DNA from: Chitinophaga pinensis
GTDB taxonomy: Bacteria; Bacteroidota; Bacteroidia; UKL13-3
DNA: 64,000 bases
Direction of reading: 5' to 3'
Assembly (NCBI GenBank): GCA_945898275.1
Contig: CAMDHZ010000003.1
Coordinates: forward strand, 1-64,000
The notes beneath the pieces were generated by a model that made no database searches, had not been told where the DNA came from, and saw only the letters and a program-made list of their open reading frames with translations. The position numbers and the translations under genes are program-made. This document shows positions 29,762 through 38,699 of this stretch, one piece after another. Within the stretch, counting starts at the first letter, position 1. Every line of letters starts with the position of its first letter.

Positions 29762-29792
29762 CAATATTAAGTAGATTTTAAGATAATCCAAA
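29762..29792 (-). promoter_or_regulatory. Promoter of the candidate small RNA
   Basis: On the minus strand TTTG (29789-29792) is followed after exactly 19 bases by TAATATTG (29762-29769), one mismatch from TAnnTTTG. The expected start of transcription is about 29756. Confidence 0.5.
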
Positions 29793-29871
29793 TTTTTTCT
29801 TGGTTTTGGTATTTAATTATTTTGATTCAGTCTAACTGAATGATTTTAAGGTATTTTATTTAGGTTTGCAC

Positions 29872-30840
29872 ATGCATTTTTCCTTCCAACACCCTATTGT
29901 TCCATCCAACCATCATTATCATTTTTCCAATAAGGGCTTGTGGTTAGGTTCATGTTTTGCAGAAAACATAGGAAGTAAAATTATTAACTATCAAATTCCT
30001 GCATGGCTCAATCCCGGTGGAATAGTGTTTAACCCTATCTTAATTTTTAAACAAATCAATTTTGCACTCGGTTCAAACAAAAACCATAATGAGTATATTT
30101 TTGAACGAGATAACTTATGGTTTTCTTACTTATATCATGGTAGTGTTTACGACCAAAACAAGCAAGACTTAATAACGAAAATTGAAGCGATAAACACTTC
30201 TCTCTTGCTGGCAATAAAACAATCAAAATACGTAGTAATTACTTGGGGAAATGCGTGGTTGTATCAATTGAAATCAAATCAATTGGACGTTGCAAACTGT
30301 CACAAACAAGCTCAAAATCTCTTTAGCAAACGTTTGGTTCAACCCGAAGAAATTGTAAAAGAAGCAATGAAAACCATTGGCCTTATGCGTGAAATTAACC
30401 CAGACCTTCATGTTATTATCAGTATAAGCCCAGTAAAGTATTTGAGATGGGGAGCGTTTGAAAACAACCTAGGAAAAAGCAGTCTCTTTTTAGCATTAGA
30501 TTTACTTCAAAAAACCATTAAGGATGTTTCATATTTCCCTTCATTTGAAATCATGCAAGACGAACTTAGAGATTACCGCTTTTACAATTTAGATTTTGCC
30601 CACCCAAATGAAATTGCCATAAATTATATTTGGGATAAATTTAAGCATTGGATGTATGATGAACCAACCTTGAATTACTTGCAAGATTTTGACCAACTGG
30701 TGTTAAAAATAAATCACAAAACACTTCATCCAAGTTCATCGCCGCACCAGACATTTTTAAGCAAACTAGCAAAGGAAATTGAAACATTTAAACTAAAGTA
30801 CCCGCAAGTTTCTTTTGATAAAATTTACAAAACGGTTTAA
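29872..30840 (+). CDS. GSCFA-domain protein
   Basis: The ATG at 29872 gives 322 aa; a TTG two codons earlier is less likely. The N-terminal LGSCFAENIGSKI contains the family's name motif, and a C-terminal segment DFAHPNEIAINYIWDKF resembles the Asp-x-x-His ending of SGNH hydrolases. GSCFA proteins are common in Bacteroidota and plausibly act as esterases or acyltransferases; the substrate is unknown. Its last 53 bases overlap the 3' end of nth on the other strand. Confidence 0.88.
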   Translation: MHFSFQHPIVPSNHHYHFSNKGLWLGSCFAENIGSKIINYQIPAWLNPGGIVFNPILIFKQINFALGSNKNHNEYIFERDNLWFSYLYHGSVYDQNKQDLITKIEAINTSLLLAIKQSKYVVITWGNAWLYQLKSNQLDVANCHKQAQNLFSKRLVQPEEIVKEAMKTIGLMREINPDLHVIISISPVKYLRWGAFENNLGKSSLFLALDLLQKTIKDVSYFPSFEIMQDELRDYRFYNLDFAHPNEIAINYIWDKFKHWMYDEPTLNYLQDFDQLVLKINHKTLHPSSSPHQTFLSKLAKEIETFKLKYPQVSFDKIYKTV

Positions 30841-31441
30841 GTCCGCATGCTTCACATTTTGGTGTTCTAGCTAAACAAGTATATCTGCCATGAAGAATTA
30901 GCCAATGGTGGGCTGTAGCAATATATTCATCAGGGATATTCTTTACCAATTGTGTTTCTGCCTGATGAGGTGTTTTTGCATTAGTGGTAAGTCCTAACCT
31001 AGCGCTCACCCTAAAAACATGCGTATCCACTGCCATAGCTGGTTGATGATACACAACACTGACAATTACATTTGCAGTTTTTCTTCCAACACCAGGAAGT
31101 TTCACTAAGTCATCAATGGATTCTGGCACCTTTCCTTCAAAATCATTTACTAGCATATTTGCCATTCCAATTAAATGTTTGGTCTTATTGTTTGGGTATG
31201 AAATACTTCTAATGTATGGAAAAAGGGTATCAAAGTCGGTGTTAGCAAGCTTTTGCGCGGTAGGAAAAACATTAAACAATACCTGTGTAACAATATTCAC
31301 TCGTTTATCTGTGCATTGAGCACTCAAAATAACGGCAACCAATAACTCAAATGGATTATTATAAAGTAGTTCTGTTTCGGCATGTGGGGTATGCGTCAAA
31401 AAATACTGTATAACGGCGGTATATCTTTCCTTTTTGTTCAT
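30788..31441 (-). CDS. nth: Endonuclease III
   Basis: From the ATG at 31441 the enzyme is 217 aa, the usual length. The helix-hairpin-helix LPGVGRKTA contains the catalytic lysine and AVDTHVFRV the catalytic aspartate. The iron-sulphur cysteines are in CLARTPKCEACGLKPFC, with spacing C-x6-C-x2-C-x5-C. It removes oxidised pyrimidines from DNA. Its start shares one base with the stop of the upstream acetyltransferase gene (TAATG), showing coupling. Confidence 0.96.
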   Translation of the reverse strand: MNKKERYTAVIQYFLTHTPHAETELLYNNPFELLVAVILSAQCTDKRVNIVTQVLFNVFPTAQKLANTDFDTLFPYIRSISYPNNKTKHLIGMANMLVNDFEGKVPESIDDLVKLPGVGRKTANVIVSVVYHQPAMAVDTHVFRVSARLGLTTNAKTPHQAETQLVKNIPDEYIATAHHWLILHGRYTCLARTPKCEACGLKPFCKFYQKKLAGTLV

Positions 31442-31893
31442 TAAAGTGTAAGTCTGTACGTTGTCCAACCACTCATTGGTTTTGCGCCAATGCTTTCATA
31501 AAAGTCAATAGCTGATTTATTCCAATTGAGCACACTCCACTCTACCCTGCCATAATCTAGGCTTTTTGCTAATTGAACCAACTCCATTAACAGAGCCTTT
31601 CCATATCCTTTACCGCGAAAGTTTGGTTCAACAAATAAATCTTCTAAATAAATACCTGGCTTACAAACAAAGGTTGAAAAATTCTTGAAGTACAAGGCAA
31701 ATCCAATACAAATCTCATCTTCAAACGCAAGAAGACAGGATGCAACAGAATGTTCGCCAAACAAATATTTTAAAATATTTTCTTCTGTTGCTTTTACTTC
31801 CTCACTAAGCTCCTCAAATTCTGCAATGGCTTTAATAAAATATAGAATTTGTCCTGCATCTGAGGAAGCAGCTTGTCTAATTAGCAAAGGCAT
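31441..31893 (-). CDS. GNAT-family N-acetyltransferase, SSAT-like
   Basis: The 150-aa protein has the GNAT fold. The acetyl-CoA loop is RGKGYGKALL at about residues 96-105, following LEDLFVEPNF. The later segment LNWNKSAIDFYESIGA is typical of the family. The order of motifs resembles spermidine/diamine acetyltransferases, but the substrate is not certain. It starts one base after the stop of the secreted protein at 31895 and overlaps nth by one base. Confidence 0.88.
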   Translation of the reverse strand: MPLLIRQAASSDAGQILYFIKAIAEFEELSEEVKATEENILKYLFGEHSVASCLLAFEDEICIGFALYFKNFSTFVCKPGIYLEDLFVEPNFRGKGYGKALLMELVQLAKSLDYGRVEWSVLNWNKSAIDFYESIGAKPMSGWTTYRLTL

Positions 31894-31894
31894 T

Positions 31895-32419
31895 TTAGTA
31901 AATTAATTTCCCTGGATTGAAATACCCTTTGATCTTTTTAGTAAAGACATCAGATTTCCCTCCTGGCCTAGGTTCTATATCCAATTCTACAACCAATAAC
32001 CATTTGTTTCTTCCTACTTTTTTCCCAGTAATGGTTCCGGTTTGAACCAAACGAGGACCGCTGTCTCTGCAAAAGCAACTTCTTGAATAAATGACTTTTG
32101 CATTAGCAAAATCAGCTTCGTTAAGCACAAATTGATTTCCAGAAATTGGTTTTATTTGAAATTGAATAGATTCTGCAAACTCATCATCTGCAATCGCAAT
32201 TACATCCTTAGCTCTAAAATCAAATTTAAAAACCCAATAATCGCCACTTTCATAGGCGACATCAAAGTATAAACTATCATAAGGCTTTAAAATAATTTGC
32301 TGGTTCGGTTCAAAAACAAACCTTTTAAACTCTGGATTTGAAGGCATTGGTTGCTCTCTATTTTGAGAAAAGCAGGTAAATGCGGTCGTAAGTAAAATGC
32401 TTAGGAATAAAATTCTCAT
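31895..32419 (-). CDS. Secreted protein of unknown function
   Basis: The ATG at 32419 gives 174 aa with a signal peptide ending TCFSQ. The mature protein is mostly beta-rich. It has a Cys-x-Cys pair in SRSCFCRDSGPR that could form a disulphide or bind a ligand. I do not recognise the family. It lies directly before the acetyltransferase gene and is likely co-transcribed. A dispersed near-palindrome copy (32039-32048) encodes Val-Gln-Thr. Confidence 0.65.
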   Translation of the reverse strand: MRILFLSILLTTAFTCFSQNREQPMPSNPEFKRFVFEPNQQIILKPYDSLYFDVAYESGDYWVFKFDFRAKDVIAIADDEFAESIQFQIKPISGNQFVLNEADFANAKVIYSRSCFCRDSGPRLVQTGTITGKKVGRNKWLLVVELDIEPRPGGKSDVFTKKIKGYFNPGKLIY

Positions 32420-32461
32420 GTACAAATAAACAAAAATAAAATTGCTCTTACCTAAAGGTTT

Positions 32462-33682
32462 TTAATCAATTTCAAAGTAGTTTAAATCCTTACTAAACGA
32501 ATCTTTGATGTAAACTGTAGCAACAAACGCAAGTAACAAACATGCCATTCCAACCCAAAAAGCGGCAAACACAACACCATTTGTTTTACTGAGGCTAGCA
32601 AAACTGAGTGTAATTGGAACTACAGCACCACGCACAAAGTTGGGAACAGTATTTGTAACGGTAGACCGAATATTTGTTCCGAACTGTTCGCTTGCAATTG
32701 TAACAAAAAGCGCCCAATATCCTGTTGCAAAGCCAATTCCAAAGCACATATATTTATAATAAACTACGCTTACATGAGTATTAAAGAGATAAACCAACAT
32801 GAGTATTAAAGAAAAGCCTAGGTATAAGAAAACAACTTTCTTCCTACTTCGCATAAATTGGCTGAGTAATCCGCTTATTAAATCACCAACAGAAAGCCCA
32901 AGGTAGGCAAACATTACACTGTCCGCCACGTCAATGCCTTCTAATAACCCATGGGCTTCGGCAAACCTTGGAGAAAGATTAACCAATACGCCAATTGCAA
33001 ACCAAATGGGCAAACCAATAAGAATGCAAGAAAGGTATTTAAAAAACAATGAACTCTTCTTAAACAATGAAAGAAAATTGCCCCGTTTAATATGCGATTG
33101 ATGCAACAAACTTTGATACATGCCACTTTCATATGCCCCTGCCCTTAGCAGCAGGAGGGTAAGACCTAAGCAGCCACCTACAATATAAGTTGTTTGCCAA
33201 CCAAAGCTTTTACCAACCAACCCGGCCACAACAGCTCCTAATGCGCCAAAGGTTACAATTATCATGGTGCCATATCCGCGTTTCTCTTTAGGCATATTTT
33301 CTGCAACTAGGGTAATGCCTGCACCAAGCTCACCAGCTAAACCTATACCCGCAATAAAACGTACTAAAGCATATTGGTCGATGTTAGTTACAAAAGCATT
33401 TGCAATATTGGCAATAGAATATAAGAAAATAGATCCAAACAATACAGAAACACGACCTCGTTTATCGCCTAATATACCCCAAAGCAGGCCACCAATAAGC
33501 ATTCCAGTCATTTGAAGGTTAAAAAGATATATCTCATACTTTTTTAAGTCCTCTCCAAAAAAACCTAAATGTTGAAGGCTTTCTTTTTTTACGACGTTAA
33601 ACACAATTAGATCATAAATGTCTACGAAATAACCAAGGGCCGCAACTACCACTAATAAAACAACTCGTTTGTCCTGCTTCAT
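32462..33682 (-). CDS. Major facilitator superfamily transporter
   Basis: The 406-aa inner-membrane protein has about 12 hydrophobic segments. The signature loop between helices 2 and 3 is GILGDKRGRVSVL, and the helix 4 region reads VRFIAGIGLAGELGAGITL, as in sugar- or organic-acid/proton symporters. The first helix contains VDIYDLIVFN, like the acidic pair of aromatic-acid transporters. The substrate cannot be told from sequence. It lies 42 bases before the secreted-protein gene on the same strand. Confidence 0.9.
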   Translation of the reverse strand: MKQDKRVVLLVVVAALGYFVDIYDLIVFNVVKKESLQHLGFFGEDLKKYEIYLFNLQMTGMLIGGLLWGILGDKRGRVSVLFGSIFLYSIANIANAFVTNIDQYALVRFIAGIGLAGELGAGITLVAENMPKEKRGYGTMIIVTFGALGAVVAGLVGKSFGWQTTYIVGGCLGLTLLLLRAGAYESGMYQSLLHQSHIKRGNFLSLFKKSSLFFKYLSCILIGLPIWFAIGVLVNLSPRFAEAHGLLEGIDVADSVMFAYLGLSVGDLISGLLSQFMRSRKKVVFLYLGFSLILMLVYLFNTHVSVVYYKYMCFGIGFATGYWALFVTIASEQFGTNIRSTVTNTVPNFVRGAVVPITLSFASLSKTNGVVFAAFWVGMACLLLAFVATVYIKDSFSKDLNYFEID

Positions 33683-33756
33683 TTTAGAAATTTCAGGAAA
33701 AATAAGAAAAGTAATCTAAAACAGCAATCAAAGGAGAATCCTGAATTAAGGCTAGG

Positions 33757-34230
33757 TTAAAATAAAAATTTGAGCATTTGACTCAAGTACTTTTCATCCA
33801 CCTCATCAAAATGACAAAGCAACTCACTGTCTACATCCAAAACACCTACGCAGTCATTATTTGAATTGTAGAAAGGTAAAACAATTTCGGAAAGTGATTC
33901 GGCAGAGCAAGCAATATGCCCTAAGAATTGGTGAACATCTGGTACAATAATAACCTCGTTATTTTTCCAAGCTGTTCCGCAAACCCCTTTACCAAACCCT
34001 ATTCGAGTGCAGGCAACAGGTCCCTGAAAAGGTCCGAGAACAAGTTCGTTTTCTTTAACAAAATAAAAACCCACCCACCACCAATTAAAGGTAGTTTTAA
34101 GTGCAGCAACAAAATTTGCTTGGTTAGCCAAAGCATCTTTCTCGCCCTCAAATAAGGCTTTAAGTTGAGGAAGTAAATTTAAATATTTCTCCTCTTTGGA
34201 ATGAGCCTCAAAAGGAAGAAAATTATCCAT
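33757..34230 (-). CDS. Free methionine-(R)-sulfoxide reductase (GAF type)
   Basis: The 157-aa GAF-domain protein matches the fRMsr/MsrC family in length and motifs. The three functional cysteines appear in ACTRIGFGKGVCGTAW (two, ten apart) and HIACSAES, and the C-terminal VGVLDVDSE is a family mark. It reduces free methionine-R-sulfoxide in the cytoplasm. It lies seven bases after the small lipoprotein gene, suggesting one transcript. Confidence 0.92.
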   Translation of the reverse strand: MDNFLPFEAHSKEEKYLNLLPQLKALFEGEKDALANQANFVAALKTTFNWWWVGFYFVKENELVLGPFQGPVACTRIGFGKGVCGTAWKNNEVIIVPDVHQFLGHIACSAESLSEIVLPFYNSNNDCVGVLDVDSELLCHFDEVDEKYLSQMLKFLF

Positions 34231-34237
34231 AAAAGAA

Positions 34238-34465
34238 TTATTTAACAGTTACAGCAGTATCTAATGTTGCTGCAACTGCAGTATCTGCGCTTGGAGCGCT
34301 TTCTTTTGGCTCTGTTACGTTTGCCCTGTTTACTGAATAATCGCTTTTATCTCCTTTATACTCTTGATTGGTTTCCAGTGTGTTTTTAGCTTCTTCAGCT
34401 CCATAATGACAAGCACCAAAGGTCAATGTAAATCCAAGAGTAATTAATACGGCAATTTTTTTCAT
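34238..34465 (-). CDS. Small lipoprotein of unknown function
   Basis: I choose the ATG at 34465, giving 75 aa (MKKIAVLITLG); an ATG at 34477 and a TTG at 34486 are possible longer starts. The lipobox is FGAC with the cysteine near residue 17. The mature part is short, polar and low in complexity, with Lys/Asp/Ala/Thr-rich sequence. A one-base-off copy of the dispersed near-palindrome with its GAAA extension (34480-34493) lies across the upstream start region. Confidence 0.6.
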   Translation of the reverse strand: MKKIAVLITLGFTLTFGACHYGAEEAKNTLETNQEYKGDKSDYSVNRANVTEPKESAPSADTAVAATLDTAVTVK

Positions 34466-34528
34466 TTTTTTATGCATTGTGTTCAAACCGAAACCTAAAC
34501 GGTTTGCGGCAACGAATATATGACTTGC

Positions 34529-35461
34529 TTATTTTAATTCAAATTCTGTGTTACCAATTTTAAACCCTTCGCAATAAAGTTCAGCTTTGTAAAGCCCCTT
34601 TGTGTATTCCGAACCCTTCTCCCAATATATACTTACATTTTGAGGCTCGTTTGTAAATTCAATGGTTTTTTTGGTACTATACAAGGATTCTTCATTTTGG
34701 AAATTAAACGTACCAGAGCCTGCAATTTGGTTGTAAACCGTTGAACCATCTGGCCCAATGATTTTTAAATAAATTTCTTTTTGACCCTTATCAGTAACAT
34801 AGTTTTCATTGAGTAGAAAAGTAATTTTCAACTGACTTAACTGGCTCACACGGATGGTTTCTTTCTCTTTGCCATTAGTTCTTTGCTTTATTCCTGTAAC
34901 ATAAACATTTTGAGTGGTTAACCTTGACCCTGCAACCACTTTATTGCTTAATCTAGCTACATCCATGTTTAGAATTTCATTTTTACTTTTCTGCTTTTTA
35001 ATATCGGTTTTAAGGTTGTTGTTTTCCTCGCCAAGACTAATAATAACGGAGTTCAATGAATCAATTTGGCCGATGTACTTCTTCTTATAATATCTTAATA
35101 AATCTAATTCATCATTTGCCTTTTCTAACTCTGCCTTAGTTAAATTCCCCTTTCTTAAAATTGACTCTATACGCTCTGCAAATTGCTGTAACGAATCATT
35201 TTTTTCTCTTAAAAACTGGTCAAGTTCAGAATTTTTTCCTTTGTAAATGGTTAACATAGAATCTGTTTCAAGCAACTCAACTTCCAAAGCCATTCTAGTA
35301 GAATCTGATTGAAACAACTCTACCTTTTTTTCTGAAAGGTTTTTATCAGTTTTAAAATAAGTATAGGTAAAAAACCCAAGGAGCAATATTAAAATTACAT
35401 TTAATACTGATTGGGCAATAACAATGATTCTATATCTTTTGATTTTTTTCTCTTGTTCCAT
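34529..35461 (-). CDS. Single-pass membrane protein with long coiled coil
   Basis: The ATG at 35461 (MEQEKKIKRYRIIV) gives 310 aa. A short basic cytoplasmic tail and one membrane segment (about residues 10-33) are followed by a periplasmic coiled coil of roughly 130 residues rich in Leu, Glu and Lys. A C-terminal beta-rich domain of about 120 residues ends the protein. I know no function. The same layout occurs in many uncharacterised Bacteroidota envelope proteins. It diverges from rfbC across a 103-base gap. Confidence 0.6.
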   Translation of the reverse strand: MEQEKKIKRYRIIVIAQSVLNVILILLLGFFTYTYFKTDKNLSEKKVELFQSDSTRMALEVELLETDSMLTIYKGKNSELDQFLREKNDSLQQFAERIESILRKGNLTKAELEKANDELDLLRYYKKKYIGQIDSLNSVIISLGEENNNLKTDIKKQKSKNEILNMDVARLSNKVVAGSRLTTQNVYVTGIKQRTNGKEKETIRVSQLSQLKITFLLNENYVTDKGQKEIYLKIIGPDGSTVYNQIAGSGTFNFQNEESLYSTKKTIEFTNEPQNVSIYWEKGSEYTKGLYKAELYCEGFKIGNTEFELK

Positions 35462-35564
35462 TTTGCAAAAATACATTTTGATTTGTAACGGCAAACTATC
35501 ATTTTTATCATTACACATTTATATTTCGTAATGTATTTGTTATAATTGTTGCAAATAATCTATT

Positions 35565-36107
35565 TTGAAAACATCTAAAATATTCATGGAAGGGCCTTTG
35601 GTAATTGAGCCCAGAATTTTTAATGACCCTAGGGGCTATTTTTATGAAAGCTATAATTCGGACATTTTTAAAGCAGCAGGAGTAGAGGCTGTTTTTGTGC
35701 AAGACAACCAAAGTTTATCACATAAAGGAGCCACAAGGGGGTTACATTTTCAGGCACCTCCCTTTGAACAAGGCAAATTAGTAAGAGTTGTGCAAGGTGC
35801 TGTAATAGATGTAATTGTAGACATAAGAAAATCATCTCCCACCTACGGAAAAAGTTATTCAATAGAACTTTCAGACATAAACCACTTAATGCTTTGGATT
35901 CCACCAGGTTTTGCCCACGGATTTGAAACCCTTCAAGATAAGACAATTTTCTTATACAAATGTACTAATGTTTATCACAAAGAAAGCGAAGGCGGACTAT
36001 TTTGGAATGACCCAGCTTTGGAAATAAATTGGCAATCGGAAAACCCTATAGTTTCTGAAAAAGACCAAATATTACCCTTATTAACAGACTTTGTTAGTCC
36101 ATTTTAA
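35565..36107 (+). CDS. rfbC: dTDP-4-dehydrorhamnose 3,5-epimerase
   Basis: The 180-aa cupin enzyme epimerises dTDP-4-keto-6-deoxyglucose on the way to dTDP-rhamnose. The active-site histidine is in TRGLHFQ and the catalytic tyrosine region is KCTNVYHKESEGG. The NDPRGYFYESY motif is typical. The TTG at 35565 gives a family-like N-terminus; an ATG at 35586 would shorten it by seven residues. No rfbA, rfbB or rfbD is nearby, so the rest of the pathway lies elsewhere. Confidence 0.92.
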   Translation: MKTSKIFMEGPLVIEPRIFNDPRGYFYESYNSDIFKAAGVEAVFVQDNQSLSHKGATRGLHFQAPPFEQGKLVRVVQGAVIDVIVDIRKSSPTYGKSYSIELSDINHLMLWIPPGFAHGFETLQDKTIFLYKCTNVYHKESEGGLFWNDPALEINWQSENPIVSEKDQILPLLTDFVSPF

Positions 36108-36117
36108 ATTTAAAAAA

Positions 36118-37068
36118 ATGGAAAATTCACATATTGACCCTGAAGTAATTGCCCTCATTAACCAATTAAAAGAAAAATATGAGGTAAACGCTCAAGATTT
36201 TAAGGCCTATTTAGAAGGATTGGTATATCAAGATTATACTAGCTATTGGGATTATATCATGGTAGATACTTTGCTTAGTTTACAAAAACCTAAAACTAGC
36301 ATTCCAGACGAAGAAATCTTCATCATGTATCACCAAATCACTGAGCTTTATTTCAAATTAAGTATTCATGAAATAAAGCAATTAGCAAATAAAAAGGGAA
36401 CATTAACAGCAGAATTTTTTGCAACAAGAGTTGCTAGAATTAACGCCTATTTTAAAAATCTCACTCATTCATTTGAAATTATGGTGAATGGCATGGAAAA
36501 AGAGCAATTTTTAAAATTCAGAATGAGCCTTTTACCAGCAAGTGGATTTCAAAGCGCGCAATACAGAAAAATTGAAATTTGCTCAACTCATTTCTACAAT
36601 TTGCTAGATAAAGAACAAAGGCCAAATTACACTGAACAATCTGAAATTGTAAGCATGTTTCCACATATTTATTGGAGAGCTGGTGCAACTGAAATAGAAT
36701 CTGGAAAAAAAACACTTACCCTCACCCAATTTGAGCAAAAATATAATGAAGAATTAGAAAGATTAGCGATTGAATACAAAGACAAAAACTTAAAAGTGCT
36801 TTTTGACTCCTTGCCTGGGGAAGAAAAGACTAATTCAAAATTGATTTCTGAATTAAAGAATTTGGATCAAAACGTAAACGTAAATTGGCCATTAGTGCAT
36901 TATAAATCAGCTGTAAGGTACCTTCAAAAACAACCAAATGACGTTGCAGCAACTGGGGGAACAAATTGGCAGAAATATTTACCTCCAAGATTTCAAAAAC
37001 GTATTTTTTTTCCAGAACTTTGGTCAGACGAAGAAATCAACGAGTGGGGTAAAAGTGGTTTAATGTAA
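36118..37068 (+). CDS. Tryptophan 2,3-dioxygenase family protein
   Basis: From the ATG at 36118 the protein is 316 aa. It has the haem dioxygenase motifs: FIMYHQITELYFKL near residue 66, FRMSLLPASGFQSAQYR near residue 135, and a late histidine segment HYKSAVRYL followed by ATGGTNWQKYLP. The enzyme opens the indole ring of tryptophan to give N-formylkynurenine. No other kynurenine-pathway gene is nearby. It follows rfbC by ten bases and probably shares its transcript. Confidence 0.93.
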   Translation: MENSHIDPEVIALINQLKEKYEVNAQDFKAYLEGLVYQDYTSYWDYIMVDTLLSLQKPKTSIPDEEIFIMYHQITELYFKLSIHEIKQLANKKGTLTAEFFATRVARINAYFKNLTHSFEIMVNGMEKEQFLKFRMSLLPASGFQSAQYRKIEICSTHFYNLLDKEQRPNYTEQSEIVSMFPHIYWRAGATEIESGKKTLTLTQFEQKYNEELERLAIEYKDKNLKVLFDSLPGEEKTNSKLISELKNLDQNVNVNWPLVHYKSAVRYLQKQPNDVAATGGTNWQKYLPPRFQKRIFFPELWSDEEINEWGKSGLM

Positions 37069-37079
37069 TCAAAACAGTC

Positions 37080-37523
37080 ATGAAAATTAGTTTTCTTTTA
37101 GCCTTTATTCTATTTTTTTTCGGGTTGAACCAAACAAAAGCGCAAACCTTCAACTTAGAAGTTGGAGATTGGGTAATGATTGGCGATTGTAAGAAGGGAG
37201 CTCAAAACTTTGACTTTATAGACGAGTATGCAAGAACCCTGCCTTTAGACACTTCAGGCATTGAGAAATCAACTGGAGAAGGTTTATTAGATGCATTTTT
37301 TAACGATAAAAGTATTGACGCACATAGGTTGCCTTGTATACATGCTGGAAAGAAATACCAGATTGCCGCTTTTCATACATTTGAAGTAGAAGACAAAACA
37401 GATAAAAACAAGAAGCTTGAACAGCAAGTGATGTTGCTTTATTCTGGCTATTCACAAACTATATTTTGGGTAATGGTTGAAGAAGCATTAGGAGCAAAAG
37501 AAATTGCTTTAATAAGTCATTAG
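37080..37523 (+). CDS. Secreted protein of unknown function
   Basis: The 147-aa product has a signal peptide (MKISFLLAFILFFFG) ending near TKAQ. The mature protein contains two cysteines about 60 residues apart (GDCKKG and LPCIHAG) that could form a disulphide. I recognise no domain. It lies 11 bases after the tryptophan dioxygenase gene, so it is probably co-transcribed, and its last four bases overlap the corA stop on the other strand. A one-mismatch copy of the dispersed motif (GGGTTGAACC, 37122-37131) lies in its signal-peptide region. Confidence 0.65.
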   Translation: MKISFLLAFILFFFGLNQTKAQTFNLEVGDWVMIGDCKKGAQNFDFIDEYARTLPLDTSGIEKSTGEGLLDAFFNDKSIDAHRLPCIHAGKKYQIAAFHTFEVEDKTDKNKKLEQQVMLLYSGYSQTIFWVMVEEALGAKEIALISH

Positions 37524-38455
37524 AATAAATTTTTCTTTCGAAAGAAAAATACGCCAATTACACTCAATACTACTGCTATCAAAGAAACAAACCAAAATGC
37601 ATGTGGGTTTTCCTGAAAAGGAAGCGGCACATTCATTCCATAAATACTCGCCACTAAAATTGGCAGCGATAAAATGATGGTTACAGAAGTTAAATAGCGA
37701 ATTGTAATGTTAAGATTGTTTGATATTATGCTAGAGTGTGCACCCATCATATTGCCTAAGATATTAGTGTAAATCTTGGCCATTTCTTTGGCTTGTCTAG
37801 TTTCAACTGTTAAATCCTCAATCAATTCATTTTCTTCATCAATGGTTTGTTGATTAAGATTAATTCTTTTCAATCGCCCCATCATAAGTTCATTACTATT
37901 AAGAGAGGTGTTAAAGAATACCAAGGTTTTTTCCAACTTCAGCAATTCTAACAATTCGATATTTCTAGTACTTCTATGAAGCATTTTTTCAATATCGTCA
38001 ATCTTATTATTAATCCTCTTTAAGTATTTTGTAAACATTAAAGACGACTTTAAGAAAAGTTGAATCACAAACCTTTCTCTCAAAAAGGTAAAAAATCCTT
38101 TTACTTTATTATCGGCAAAAAACCTTATCAATTCATTTGGTCGACTGCAAATTGTAAGTATCAAGTCTCTTTTAAGCACTATACCTAGCGGGATAGTAGA
38201 ATATGGCAAATCAGAATCTAAATCATTTTCGCATGGAATTCTTAAAATAATAAGAAGGGCATTTTTGAGGTTTTCAACACGTGGACTTTCATCTGGGTCT
38301 AATGGATCTGAAAATATTTCAGGTGGCAACAAGAGTTTTTTTGAGAGAAAATCTAGTTCCGGCAAAGTTGGACTTACAACATTTACCCAGCAATCCTTTT
38401 CTGGACCTTCGATTTCTAGCAAACTCTGATAATTTGATTTAAAGTATTGAATCAC
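37520..38455 (-). CDS. corA: CorA-type magnesium/divalent-cation channel
   Basis: The 311-aa protein has a large cytoplasmic N-terminal domain with a long helix and two C-terminal membrane segments. The GMN selectivity motif (YGMNVPLPF) lies between them at about residue 274. The short basic C-terminus (RKKNLF) is usual. It moves magnesium into the cell. It starts with GTG at 38455. It converges with the secreted-protein gene on its left and diverges from the GldLM-like operon on its right. Confidence 0.95.
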   Translation of the reverse strand: MIQYFKSNYQSLLEIEGPEKDCWVNVVSPTLPELDFLSKKLLLPPEIFSDPLDPDESPRVENLKNALLIILRIPCENDLDSDLPYSTIPLGIVLKRDLILTICSRPNELIRFFADNKVKGFFTFLRERFVIQLFLKSSLMFTKYLKRINNKIDDIEKMLHRSTRNIELLELLKLEKTLVFFNTSLNSNELMMGRLKRINLNQQTIDEENELIEDLTVETRQAKEMAKIYTNILGNMMGAHSSIISNNLNITIRYLTSVTIILSLPILVASIYGMNVPLPFQENPHAFWFVSLIAVVLSVIGVFFFRKKNLF

Positions 38456-38563
38456 TTTTCAAAGCTAAATAATTATAGGAGGATTTTCTTTAAAAATGAA
38501 AGCAAGTAGCAAGTACCAAAAAGACATTAAAAGATTTTTTTTAGCAAAATTTGTTGAAGCTTT

Positions 38564-38594
38564 TTTGGGATGTTTAATAAATTGTGTATAATTG
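38564..38594 (+). promoter_or_regulatory. Promoter of the GldLM-like operon
   Basis: TTTG (38564-38567) is followed after exactly 19 bases by TATAATTG (38587-38594), one mismatch from the phylum consensus TAnnTTTG. The predicted transcript starts near 38600, which leaves a leader of about 100 bases before the ATG at 38700. Confidence 0.6.
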
Positions 38595-38699
38595 GTAATT
38601 AAATAAAACAAAATCTAACCCAGTCAAACGTAATTTATGGATTTCAAATTATGGGGGAAAGCGGTAAAGTCGAATATATTTGACAGATTGAAATATTAT

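Noticed and set aside
35461-35500. TATTTTTG box just before the membrane protein at 34529-35461
   Set aside because: It fits the -7 consensus, but it ends four bases before the ATG and has an 18-base spacer, so a normal leader would not fit.
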